Source: Sphingobium sp. EM0848 (GTDB lineage Bacteria; Pseudomonadota; Alphaproteobacteria; Sphingomonadales; Sphingomonadaceae). Taken from it: a DNA stretch of 64,000 nt. Below the pieces are notes generated by a model. That model did no database searches. It had not been told where the DNA came from and worked only from the letters and a program-made list of their open reading frames with translations. Positions 53,519-61,844 of this stretch are shown here, piece after piece. The position numbers and the translations under genes are program-made. The DNA is taken from the NCBI RefSeq assembly GCF_013375555.1, contig NZ_JABXWB010000005.1:1129501-1193500 (forward strand), given 5' to 3'. The number at the start of each line of letters is the position of its first letter. Position 1 is the first letter of the stretch.

Positions 53519-54583
53519 CTATATACCCAGCAGCTGAGAGGGGGTGCCATGAGCGATCCTGTCGACCATCGCCGATGTAAGGCCGGGCGTCTTGCGCAAT
53601 TCGGCAAGACCGTCCTCCTCGCCCACCGGAAAATCGGATCCGAGCACGATGCGGTCCACCCCGACGATGCGGATCAGCGCTGCCAGGATTTCCGGGCTGT
53701 AGACGCAGCTGTCATAATGGAAATCCTTGAGATAACTGCTCGGCATGCGGTGGATGTTGCGCATGGTCTGCGGGCGTTCGACGGCGTTGCGATCGAGCCG
53801 CCCGTAATAATGGGGCAGGAAGCCGCCGCCATGCGCGATCACGATCTTGACTCCGGGGAAGCGGTCGAACACGCCATTGTAGATGATCGAGGCCATGACC
53901 TTGATCTCCTCCACGCCCTGTCCGGCTGAATTGCTGAGCGCGAAATCGTCGAAGGGCGGGCGATTGTCCTGCCCATGCGGGTGGATGAACACGACAAGGC
54001 CATGATGCTGGACCGCTTCCCACATCGGGTCGAAGCGGCGGTCGCCGAAATAGACCCCGTCGGGCGTGCAGGAGGAAAGCTGCAGCACCCGCATGCCCAG
54101 CTGGGTCACGCAGCGGACGAGTTCCCCCATCGCCAGTCCGACATCCTGCATCGGTAGGCTGAAGGCGCCATGGAAGCGACCGGGATGCGCCGCCACCCAA
54201 TCGCCCGCGATGCGATCGTTGGTAGCGCGGTAGAGCTTCAGGTCATGCGCGGCATCGCCCCAACTGATGCCATGGGTCGCGTTGGAATAGCCGACGACAT
54301 GGCTGCCTGTGCCATGGCGGTCCATATGGCGGACATGCTCCTCGGGCGATTTCATCGCTTTCAGCCAGGTGTCGACATGAGTGCTGGTCAGCGCGCCGGT
54401 GATGAGATTGGGGAGGGCGGGATCGAACATATGGGTGTGGAAGTCGATAGCCTTCCAAGCTGCGCCATCGGTTCCCCCCGTGGCCGCCCGGACCCTGGGG
54501 GCCAGCGCGGCCCCTGCGGCCGCGGCGGCGAACCCTCCCATCATCGCGCGCCGTGACAGCGCGCAGCGCAGACATCCGAACAT
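53519..54583 (-). CDS. Tat-exported ACMSD-type amidohydrolase
   Basis: A 354-aa amidohydrolase_2 with a twin-arginine leader (CALSRRAMMGGFAAAAAGAA). Metal ligands are in IDFHTHMFDP, VVFIHPHG, IVIAHGGGFLPHYYG and VLGSDFPVGEED. A folded metalloenzyme exported by Tat and acting on the outer side of the inner membrane would be unusual for the decarboxylase family. It lies 84 nt upstream of the LysR gene and 34 nt downstream of the thiolase gene, all on the same strand. Confidence 0.8.
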   Translation of the reverse strand: MFGCLRCALSRRAMMGGFAAAAAGAALAPRVRAATGGTDGAAWKAIDFHTHMFDPALPNLITGALTSTHVDTWLKAMKSPEEHVRHMDRHGTGSHVVGYSNATHGISWGDAAHDLKLYRATNDRIAGDWVAAHPGRFHGAFSLPMQDVGLAMGELVRCVTQLGMRVLQLSSCTPDGVYFGDRRFDPMWEAVQHHGLVVFIHPHGQDNRPPFDDFALSNSAGQGVEEIKVMASIIYNGVFDRFPGVKIVIAHGGGFLPHYYGRLDRNAVERPQTMRNIHRMPSSYLKDFHYDSCVYSPEILAALIRIVGVDRIVLGSDFPVGEEDGLAELRKTPGLTSAMVDRIAHGTPSQLLGI

Positions 54584-54616
54584 GGTTTCTCTTCCTCTCG
54601 CGGTTATGATGATCTT

Positions 54617-55798
54617 TCAGAGTCTCTCGAAAATCGCGGCGATGCCTTGTCCGCCGCCGATGCACATGGTGGCCAGGCCATGGCGGCCGCCGCTGCGATG
54701 CAGCTCGTGGATCAATTTGGCGGCGATGATTGCGCCGGTCGCGCCCACCGGATGGCCGAGCGAAATGCCGCTGCCATTGGGATTGACCCGTGCCGGGTCG
54801 AGGTCCAGTTCCCTTGCCACGGCGCAGGCCTGCGCGGCGAAGGCTTCATTGGCCTCAATCACGTCGATGTCTTTTGTCTTTAGACCGGCACGTTTCAGTG
54901 CAATGCGGCTGGCGGGCACCGGGCCGATGCCCATCAGCGACGGCGGCACACCCGCATGGCCATAGGAGACAAGCCGCGCCAGCGGCGTCAGGCCCTTCCG
55001 TTTCACCATGGCCTCGCTGGCGAGGATCAGCGCGGCGGCGCCGTCATTGATGCCGGACGCATTGCCGGCGGTCACCGTGCCCTTCTCCTTCCGGAAGATC
55101 GGTTTCAGGCTGGCAAGGCTTTCGGGGCTGGCATCATGACGGACATGTTCGTCGATATCGAACAGCGCGGGCTTGCGCTTCACCATCAACTCTATGGGCA
55201 GGATTTGTTCGCGAAAACGACCCTCGGCAATGGCGGCGGCGGCGCGCTGTTGGCTGGTGAGCGCCAGCGCATCCTGTTCCTCGCGCGAGATGCCGTAGCG
55301 GTTGGCAACATTTTCCGCCGTAATGCCCATCAGCACCTTGTCGAAGGGATCGGTCAGCGCGCCGTTCAGCCCGTCCACTAATGCGCAATCGCCCATTTTC
55401 TGTCCCCAGCGCACCGCCGGGGCGAAGAAGGCGGCGCGGCTCATCACTTCCGTGCCGCCGGCCAACGCCGCTTCATAATCGCCGAGCATCAGGCCCTGCG
55501 CAGCCGAGACAATCGCTTGTAGACCGGAACCGCACAGCCGGTTGACGGTGAGTGCGGGCGCATTTTCGGGAACGCCCGCGTGCATCGCCGCCACTCGCGC
55601 GACATAGGCATCCGCGGGTTCGGTCGGGATCACCTGACCGAAGATGCTATGGCCGATGGCGCCGGCTTCCAGCCCGCTGCGCCGGATCGCTTCGGCGGCG
55701 ACAAGGCCGCCGAGTTCCGCCGGGCGAAAGCCGCTGAGGCTGCCGCCGAAAGTGCCGATCGCGGTACGGACGGCGGAAACGATATAGACGCCGGTCAT
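54617..55798 (-). CDS. Acetyl-CoA C-acyltransferase (thiolase)
   Basis: A 393-aa degradative-type thiolase. C89 in NRLCGSGLQ is the nucleophile, H349 in SLGHPVGATG and C379 in MCIGGGQG complete the site. It removes acetyl-CoA from 3-ketoacyl-CoA. The start overlaps the stop of the upstream SDR by ATGA, so they form an operon; an upstream frame to 56023 is inside that SDR. Confidence 0.93.
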   Translation of the reverse strand: MTGVYIVSAVRTAIGTFGGSLSGFRPAELGGLVAAEAIRRSGLEAGAIGHSIFGQVIPTEPADAYVARVAAMHAGVPENAPALTVNRLCGSGLQAIVSAAQGLMLGDYEAALAGGTEVMSRAAFFAPAVRWGQKMGDCALVDGLNGALTDPFDKVLMGITAENVANRYGISREEQDALALTSQQRAAAAIAEGRFREQILPIELMVKRKPALFDIDEHVRHDASPESLASLKPIFRKEKGTVTAGNASGINDGAAALILASEAMVKRKGLTPLARLVSYGHAGVPPSLMGIGPVPASRIALKRAGLKTKDIDVIEANEAFAAQACAVARELDLDPARVNPNGSGISLGHPVGATGAIIAAKLIHELHRSGGRHGLATMCIGGGQGIAAIFERL

Positions 55799-56673
55799 GC
55801 CGTCACGCCGGACTTGCGGATTTCCCACTGGAACTGATCGAAGCCGGTTGCCGGGATGACTTCGCCATCGCGGTCGGCAACCTGGTCGAGACGATCGGCA
55901 AGGGCGGTGGCCACATCTTCGCCTTCGCCCAGATATATGCCCCGCGTCATGGTGATGTTCGCCTGTTCGAAGCTGCCCGCTCCGGCGAGCAGGATGCGAC
56001 GCGTCGGCGCGTCCCGGCCGCACAGCGCCACCACCGCCGGGCTCACCAGATCGGGCGACAGCCGGGCGAAATCATCGTCGGAAAAGATCGTCTCGGTCAT
56101 GCCTGTCGCGGCGCTGGGCGCAAGGCAGTTGACGTGGATGCCGTAACGCTCGCCCTCTAGTGCTAGCGTCTGCATCAGGCCCACCAACCCCATTTTCGCT
56201 GCGCCATAGTTGGACTGGCCGAAATTGCCGTAAAGGCCTGAAGATGATGTGGTGAAGACGATTCGCCCAAAACCCTGCGTGCGCATCTGGTCCCACACCG
56301 CCTTGGCGCAGATCGCTGCCCCCATCAGGTGGATCTCCAGTACCAGCCGGAAATCGGCGAGGTCCATCTTGGCGAAGCTCTTGTCGCGCAGGATGCCCGC
56401 ATTGTTGACGAGGATATCGACGGAACCCCAGCGGTCGGTCGTGGCCGTGACCATCGCGGCGACGGCCGTTTCGTCCGTGACATTGGCGGCAAAAGGCATG
56501 GCCTCGCCTCCCGCGGCGGTGATCTCCTTCGCGACACGGGTGGCGGCCTCCTCCGACAGATCGTTCACCACCGCCCGCGCGCCGTGGCGGGCGAGTGCCA
56601 GCGCATGCGAGCGGCCAAGGCCCCCCCCTGCTCCAGTGACGATGGCGGTAAGGGGGGAAAGGGACAAGGTCAT
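55795..56673 (-). CDS. SDR dehydrogenase, MFE-2/(3R)-hydroxyacyl-CoA type
   Basis: A 292-aa classical SDR. The NAD loop is VTGAGGGLGRSHALALA, NNAG is at the fourth strand and the catalytic S and YxxxK are in TSSSGLYGNFGQSNYGAAK. The RSHALALARHGA and C-terminal GEVIPATGFDQ fit the dehydrogenase domain of multifunctional enzyme 2, acting on 3-hydroxyacyl-CoA. AGGAG precedes the ATG. Coupled to the thiolase by overlap, so the pair would carry a side-chain beta-oxidation. Confidence 0.87.
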   Translation of the reverse strand: MTLSLSPLTAIVTGAGGGLGRSHALALARHGARAVVNDLSEEAATRVAKEITAAGGEAMPFAANVTDETAVAAMVTATTDRWGSVDILVNNAGILRDKSFAKMDLADFRLVLEIHLMGAAICAKAVWDQMRTQGFGRIVFTTSSSGLYGNFGQSNYGAAKMGLVGLMQTLALEGERYGIHVNCLAPSAATGMTETIFSDDDFARLSPDLVSPAVVALCGRDAPTRRILLAGAGSFEQANITMTRGIYLGEGEDVATALADRLDQVADRDGEVIPATGFDQFQWEIRKSGVTA

Positions 56674-56726
56674 GGAATTTCTCCTGGTCGCGCCGCATAT
56701 CCGGCGCAGGCGTCAGCTTTTTGGGA

Positions 56727-57503
56727 TCAGATGATGGTGAAGCCGCCATCGACGGCGAGAATCTGGCCGGTGATATGCCCGCCCGCGTCCGAAGCAAAGA
56801 GCAACGCAGCGCCCTTCATATCCTCCTCGCCGCCGAGTTTGCCGAGCGGGGTCTGGCCGGCAAGGGTATCGCCATGGGCATCGAGTACGGCATAGGTCAT
56901 CTTCGACGGGAAATAGCCCGGTGCGATGGCATTGACGCGCACGCCGCGCGGCCCCCATTCGGCGGCCAGCGCGCGGGTTATGTTCACCACCGCGCCCTTG
57001 GAGGCGTTATAGGCTATGGTTCCGGGACGCGACCAGTGATGGCCCATCAGTCCTTCGATGGAGGCGATATTGATCACCGCGCCCTTGCCTTGCGGTAGGA
57101 AACAGTCGCGGCCCACCGCCTGCGTCAGGCGGAAGAGGGCGGTGACATTGAGGTGGATCACCTTGTCCCACCCGTCCTCCGGATAGGTTTCGGCTGGGGC
57201 GCCCCATGTTGCGCCCGCATTGTTGACGAGAATGTCGATACGGCCATAGGTTTCGCGCACCGCCGTTACCAATGCTTCGGCGGCGCCCGGCGCGCCGAGA
57301 TCGGCGGGGAAGGGCAGCGCCTCCACCCCAAGGGCGGCAAGGCGGGCAACGGCGCCGTCAAGATCGGTCGCCTTGCGCGCCACCAGCGCCAGCTTCGCGC
57401 CATATTCGCCCAACGCCTCGGCGATCTGCAATCCCAGCCCGCGCGATGCGCCGGTGACGACCGCTACCCTGCCGCTCAGGTCGAACAATCGGGTCAGGCT
57501 CAT
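56727..57503 (-). CDS. SDR-family oxidoreductase
   Basis: A 258-aa classical SDR: VVTGASRGLGLQIAEALG, NNAGATWG, IASIEGLMGHHWSRPGTIAYNASKGAVV with the catalytic tyrosine and lysine, and the end GQILAVDGGFTII. Most like gluconate 5-dehydrogenase/FabG-type enzymes. The ATG at 57503 has AGGGAAA upstream and is preferred over one at 57518. First gene of the minus-strand catabolic operon, 53 nt before the next SDR. Confidence 0.87.
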   Translation of the reverse strand: MSLTRLFDLSGRVAVVTGASRGLGLQIAEALGEYGAKLALVARKATDLDGAVARLAALGVEALPFPADLGAPGAAEALVTAVRETYGRIDILVNNAGATWGAPAETYPEDGWDKVIHLNVTALFRLTQAVGRDCFLPQGKGAVINIASIEGLMGHHWSRPGTIAYNASKGAVVNITRALAAEWGPRGVRVNAIAPGYFPSKMTYAVLDAHGDTLAGQTPLGKLGGEEDMKGAALLFASDAGGHITGQILAVDGGFTII

Positions 57504-57788
57504 ATTTCCCTGCCCCATGGCCGGTCGGTTCTACTGGTCATCTGCTCCGTTCCTCCCTTTTTGGCTTTAGCCTGTCTTGCTAGTCCCAAGGGCAGAGAGA
57601 GGAAAATCGCCAATCATGATTGGATGCATAACCGCCAGCCATATCTGCTGCCCGCGGGAACATAGGCGAGGGCGATAGGACCCATAACATCTCTCGATTT
57701 TTCCGCCGCGATAGCCCCTCCCTACACTCCCTTCCTGAAAATCGCCCCGCGAGGCGGCGGCTCCCGTCGATATTCAAGGAGAGGGTTT

Positions 57789-58724
57789 GTGCGGAAAGTC
57801 ATCATCACATGCGCAGTGACGGGATCGGTTCATACGCCGTCCATGTCGCCTTATTTGCCCAAGACGCCCGACGAGATTGCCGATGCTGCGATCGGCGCGG
57901 CGCAGGCCGGAGCGGCGATCGTCCATCTGCATGCCCGCAACCCGGAAACCGGCGAGCCGAGCCAGGACCCGGCGCTTTTCTCCCGTTTCCTGCCACGTAT
58001 CGCGCAGGAATGCGGCGCGGTGATCAACATCACCACGGGCGGCGCGGCGACCATGACCATAGAAGAACGGTTGCGTCCCGCTTTGACCTTCAAGCCGGAG
58101 ATCGCCTCGCTGAACATGGGGTCGATGAACTTCGTGCTTTATGAGATGCTGGACCGGTTCAAGACGTTCCAACATGCATGGGAAGACCCTTTCCTGCGTC
58201 ATTCGGATCAGAATATCTTCCGCAATAGCTATCGCGATATCGAGCACATTCTGCGTAGCTGCGGTGATCAGGGAACGCGGTTCGAGATCGAATGCTATGA
58301 TGTCAGCCATCTCTACACCGCCGCCCATTTCCGGGACAGGGGCCTTTTGACCGGGCCGATCTTCCTCCAGACCGTGTTCGGCATCCGGGGCGGCATCGGC
58401 GCGCATTATGAGGATGTGGCGATGATGAAGCGCACCGCCGACCGGCTTTTCGGCCCGGACGATTATGTCTGGTCCGTGCTGGGTGCCGGGCGCAACCAGA
58501 TGCCGTTGTCGACGATATCGGCGGCTCTGGGCGGCAATGTCCGTGTGGGTCTTGAGGATTCGCTATGGGGCGAGCCGCGCCAGTTGGCGAAGAGCAATGC
58601 CGAGCAGGTGACGAAGATCCGCACCATATTGGAGGCGCTCTCGCTGGAGATCGCGACGCCTGAGGACGCGCGGCGGATGCTGCAACTCAAGGGATCGACC
58701 GATGTGGGGGCAACGTCATGGTGA
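57789..58724 (+). CDS. Beta-keto acid cleavage enzyme (BKACE, DUF849)
   Basis: A 311-aa TIM-barrel enzyme that condenses a beta-keto acid with acetyl-CoA to give acetoacetate and a new CoA ester. The zinc site HLHARNPETG, NITTGGAATMT, PEIASLNMGSMNF and GNVRVGLEDSLW are the family hallmarks. It starts with GTG preceded by GGAGAG, and overlaps the lactonase gene by 7 nt. Members differ in substrate (3-keto-5-aminohexanoate, dehydrocarnitine, beta-keto glutarate); which one here cannot be told. Confidence 0.88.
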   Translation: MRKVIITCAVTGSVHTPSMSPYLPKTPDEIADAAIGAAQAGAAIVHLHARNPETGEPSQDPALFSRFLPRIAQECGAVINITTGGAATMTIEERLRPALTFKPEIASLNMGSMNFVLYEMLDRFKTFQHAWEDPFLRHSDQNIFRNSYRDIEHILRSCGDQGTRFEIECYDVSHLYTAAHFRDRGLLTGPIFLQTVFGIRGGIGAHYEDVAMMKRTADRLFGPDDYVWSVLGAGRNQMPLSTISAALGGNVRVGLEDSLWGEPRQLAKSNAEQVTKIRTILEALSLEIATPEDARRMLQLKGSTDVGATSW

Positions 58725-59755
58725 TGATCCGTGAGGGACGCGGCCCCAATCCGCTCAAGGGCTTCACCGTCGATCCCGCCGACATCCATTTCGTCGGCAA
58801 GGATTTGCAACGCCCCGAATGCATCCTTGCCGAGCGTGATGGCACGCTCTGGTCGGCCGACGCGCGGGGCGGGCTGATGCGCATCGCGCCTGATGGCAAG
58901 CAGCAGCTTATCACGCAGGAGGTGGACGGCCATTTCGACCTGTCCGGCGATGCGGCGCAGAGCCTGCTGTTCGGCACATTGCCCAATGGTCTCGCCTTTG
59001 CGCGCAACGGCGACATATTGATCTCCAATTTCGGTAACGACCGGCTGGAACGTATGACCCGCAGCGGAGAAACCCGGGTGCTGGCCGACAGCATCGACGG
59101 CAAGCCGCTGGGTAAGGTCAATTTCGTGTTGCGCGACAGCAAGGACCGCATCTGGGTGACGATTTCCACGATGGTCAATCCGTGGAGCGACGCCACGCGT
59201 CTGGGGCTGGCCGATGGCTATATCGCCCTGCTTGACGAAAAGGGGTTTCGTATCGTCGCAGACGGCTTCGCCTTTACCAATGAGATCCGGCTCGATGTGA
59301 AGGAGGAGTGGCTCTATGTCGCGGAAACGACTGCCAAGCGCGTGTCGCGTCTGCGGGTCCAGCCCGACGGATCGCTGATCGACCGCGAGATATTCGGGCC
59401 GGACAATCTGGGTAGCGGGGTGGTCGACGGCATCTGCTTCGACGCCTATGGCAATCTCTGGGCGGCAATGATCCTGGCCGACCGGCTGATCGCCATTACC
59501 CCCGATGGCGAGGTGCTGACGCTTCTCGACGATGGCAATGCGCAGGCGACGGCGGCTTTCGAAGCCGAATTTGCAAGCGGTAATATAGTGAAGTTCGAAA
59601 CGATGATGCAATGCGGCGGCACGTTGGCGCCATGGATGGCGAGCATCACCTTCGGCGGGCCGGACCTTTCAACTGTCTATCTTGGCAGCCTGCGTGGTAA
59701 CAGGCTGCCCGCCTTCCGCTCGCCGGTGGCGGGCCTGCCGATGGTGCACTGGTAA
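58718..59755 (+). CDS. SMP-30/gluconolactonase-family lactone hydrolase
   Basis: A 345-aa six-bladed propeller hydrolase. Seen are RPECILAERDGTLWSADARGG, GLAFARNGDILISNFGNDR, GFAFTNEIRLDVKEEWLYV and GVVDGICFDAYGNLWAAM, with metal ligands E, N and D expected in these loops. These enzymes open lactones. It is translationally coupled to the BKACE gene and followed by an SDR, so a lactone intermediate is likely in the pathway. Confidence 0.85.
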   Translation: MVMIREGRGPNPLKGFTVDPADIHFVGKDLQRPECILAERDGTLWSADARGGLMRIAPDGKQQLITQEVDGHFDLSGDAAQSLLFGTLPNGLAFARNGDILISNFGNDRLERMTRSGETRVLADSIDGKPLGKVNFVLRDSKDRIWVTISTMVNPWSDATRLGLADGYIALLDEKGFRIVADGFAFTNEIRLDVKEEWLYVAETTAKRVSRLRVQPDGSLIDREIFGPDNLGSGVVDGICFDAYGNLWAAMILADRLIAITPDGEVLTLLDDGNAQATAAFEAEFASGNIVKFETMMQCGGTLAPWMASITFGGPDLSTVYLGSLRGNRLPAFRSPVAGLPMVHW

Positions 59756-59759
59756 TATC

Positions 59760-60494
59760 ATGGACCTGTCAGGCAGGAATATTCTCGTCACCGGCGGCGG
59801 CGCAGGCATAGGGCTGGCGCTTGCCCGCGCGCTGCACGCCAAGGGTAACAGGGTCATCATCTGCGGGCGCGATGAAGCGCGTCTGGGCGAGGTTGTAAGG
59901 GAGACGCCGGGTCTGATACCCGTGCGCGCCGATGTCGCGACAGCGGCGGGGCGTGATGCGCTGCTGGCCGATGCACTGGCTCGGCTGCCGGACCTCGACA
60001 TGCTGGTCAACAATGCAGGCATCCAGCGTCGCGCAAAATTTCATGCGGACGCTGCCGATTGGACGGAGCGTGCGCAGGAAATAGCGATCAATTTCGAGGC
60101 GCCGGTGCATCTGGCGGCGTTGTTCCTGCCTCATTTCCTCGCTTGTCCCGGTGCGGCAATCGTCAATGTGAGTTCTGGGCTGGCCTTCCTGCCGGTGACC
60201 TTCGCGCCGGTCTATGCCGCGACCAAGGCGGCGCTGCACAGCTTCACCATCGCGCTGCGCGACGATCTGCGTGGTACCAGGGTGAAGGTGGCGGAGATTA
60301 TTCCGCCAATGGTCAATACCGGGCTGGGTGGGCAGGGACTCCATGTCGCGGGTGTGCCGGTCGATATCTTCGTCAAGGCAGTGGTTGATCGCCTCGCCGC
60401 TGGAGAGTTGGAGATTGGCTATGACATGTCCGAGAAATTCCGCACCGCTAGCCGAGAAGAGCTGGCAGGGATACTCGCACAGCTAAACGGCTGA
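59760..60494 (+). CDS. SDR-family oxidoreductase, DltE-like
   Basis: A 244-aa SDR. VTGGGAGIGLALARALHAKG, NNAGIQRRA, SSGLAFLPVTFAPVYAATKAALHSF with the catalytic serine, tyrosine and lysine, and a C-terminus PMVNTGLGGQG typical of the DltE-like subgroup. The ATG at 59760 follows the lactonase stop by 4 nt. Ends the plus-strand operon. Confidence 0.85.
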   Translation: MDLSGRNILVTGGGAGIGLALARALHAKGNRVIICGRDEARLGEVVRETPGLIPVRADVATAAGRDALLADALARLPDLDMLVNNAGIQRRAKFHADAADWTERAQEIAINFEAPVHLAALFLPHFLACPGAAIVNVSSGLAFLPVTFAPVYAATKAALHSFTIALRDDLRGTRVKVAEIIPPMVNTGLGGQGLHVAGVPVDIFVKAVVDRLAAGELEIGYDMSEKFRTASREELAGILAQLNG

Positions 60495-60552
60495 GGTCCG
60501 GCAGTTCGTCTGGGGACAGTTGTCAGGAGAACGCCACCAATCATCAGTCCCA

Positions 60553-60601
60553 ATATGAATATCCGGCCGCTTTCCTAAGGAAAGCGGCCGGATATTCATA
60601 T
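60553..60601. terminator. 49-bp perfect palindrome between convergent genes
   Basis: A 24-bp left arm (60553-60576) is the exact reverse complement of the right arm (60578-60601), with only A60577 between. The core is CCGGCCGCTTTCC and its complement. Position between the convergent SDR and monooxygenase genes supports a bidirectional terminator, though the near-absence of a loop is unusual. Confidence 0.7.
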
Positions 60602-60618
60602 GTAACCTTCCAATGCGA

Positions 60619-61818
60619 TCAGCGCGGGGACAGGAGATATTGTCCCAGTCCCTGGAACATGCTGTCATATTTGAGCGCACCATGATTGGTGACCGCATGC
60701 AGGTCGCGCCAGTGCCGACTGATCGCATTGCGTGTGTCGAGGCCTCGTCCGCCAGCCTGATAGAATAGGCGTTCGCCCGCCCGCGTGAGCGTTTTGGCGG
60801 CAAAGCCCATCGCCCCGCGACAGCGCAGGATCGCATCGGGCGTCTTCATCCCGCCCCTTAGGATCAACTCGTCGAAACGCTCCATCAGCGCATGGACGGC
60901 CGTGATCTCGGCTTCGGCTTCGCCCACGCCCGATTGCAGATAGGGATCGTCCGCGAGGCGGCCGGGCACCAACAGCCCTTCGCGCGTGCGGTTGAAGCCG
61001 GTGATCGCTTCCTGCAAGGCGCGTGCGATCGCATACATGGGGCCGATCAGCCCATAGGGGAACTGGCCCATCGGCGGGCTGCTGAACAGGGGATGGGTGT
61101 GGCCGCTGACCGCCGTGCCGACATCGCCGATCCCATAGCCGGCGATGTCCAGCGTATAGGCGTCTTCGATCAACGCATCCTTCACCAGCACATTGTTCGA
61201 TCCGCTTCCGGCGAGACCGACGCTGTGCCAAACATCCTTCACCTCGAACTGGCCGGGCTTCAGCAGGAACCAGTGATTGGCGCGCGGCACGCCGTCGCCC
61301 TTGCCGACAAACCCTGATAGGATCACCCAGTCGCAATTGTCGACACCGGAAGAGAAGGACCATTCGCCCGAAAGCCGCAGCCCGCCGGGGACCGGCTCTG
61401 CCCGTCCGCAGGGGGCGAACATCGACGCGATACGGGGATCGCTGGCCTGGCTGTAGACCTCATCCTGCGCCTCTTTGGGGAAGAAAGCGAGCGCCCATTG
61501 ATGGTGCAGAATGAAGCCCAGCACCCAGGCGAGTGAGCCGGATTGCGCCGCCAGCGGAACCAGCGCGTCGGTGAAGGCCATCCAGCCCAGTTCATAGCCG
61601 CCATAGCGCGCGGGCCGCACCAGCGGCATCAGTCCGGAAGCGACCAGTGCATCGACGGCGGCGCGGGGCACGCGCCGGTCCCGCTCGGTCTCCTCGACAT
61701 AACGGGCTATGTCCCCGGCGAGATCATAGGCGAGGTCGACACATTGCGCGGGCGTAGGAATATTGCCCGGCGGGCTGAGCGTGGCGAGATTCTGGGGAGG
61801 ATTGACCATGACCGGCAT
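60619..61818 (-). CDS. Flavin-dependent monooxygenase, HsaA-like, second copy
   Basis: A 399-aa oxygenase with the acyl-CoA dehydrogenase fold: VRPARYGGYELGWMAF, SGSLAWVLGFILHHQWALAFF, RLSGEWSFSSGVDNCDWVILSG and the end NHGALKYDSMFQGLGQYL. It is the same family as 23247-24440 but clearly divergent. It should ortho-hydroxylate a phenol with reduced flavin. AGGAA before the ATG at 61818 supports the start. It lies 26 nt downstream of an extradiol dioxygenase, in the same operon. Confidence 0.85.
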   Translation of the reverse strand: MPVMVNPPQNLATLSPPGNIPTPAQCVDLAYDLAGDIARYVEETERDRRVPRAAVDALVASGLMPLVRPARYGGYELGWMAFTDALVPLAAQSGSLAWVLGFILHHQWALAFFPKEAQDEVYSQASDPRIASMFAPCGRAEPVPGGLRLSGEWSFSSGVDNCDWVILSGFVGKGDGVPRANHWFLLKPGQFEVKDVWHSVGLAGSGSNNVLVKDALIEDAYTLDIAGYGIGDVGTAVSGHTHPLFSSPPMGQFPYGLIGPMYAIARALQEAITGFNRTREGLLVPGRLADDPYLQSGVGEAEAEITAVHALMERFDELILRGGMKTPDAILRCRGAMGFAAKTLTRAGERLFYQAGGRGLDTRNAISRHWRDLHAVTNHGALKYDSMFQGLGQYLLSPR

Positions 61819-61844
61819 CCATTTCCTTCAAAGAGATGTTGAGG

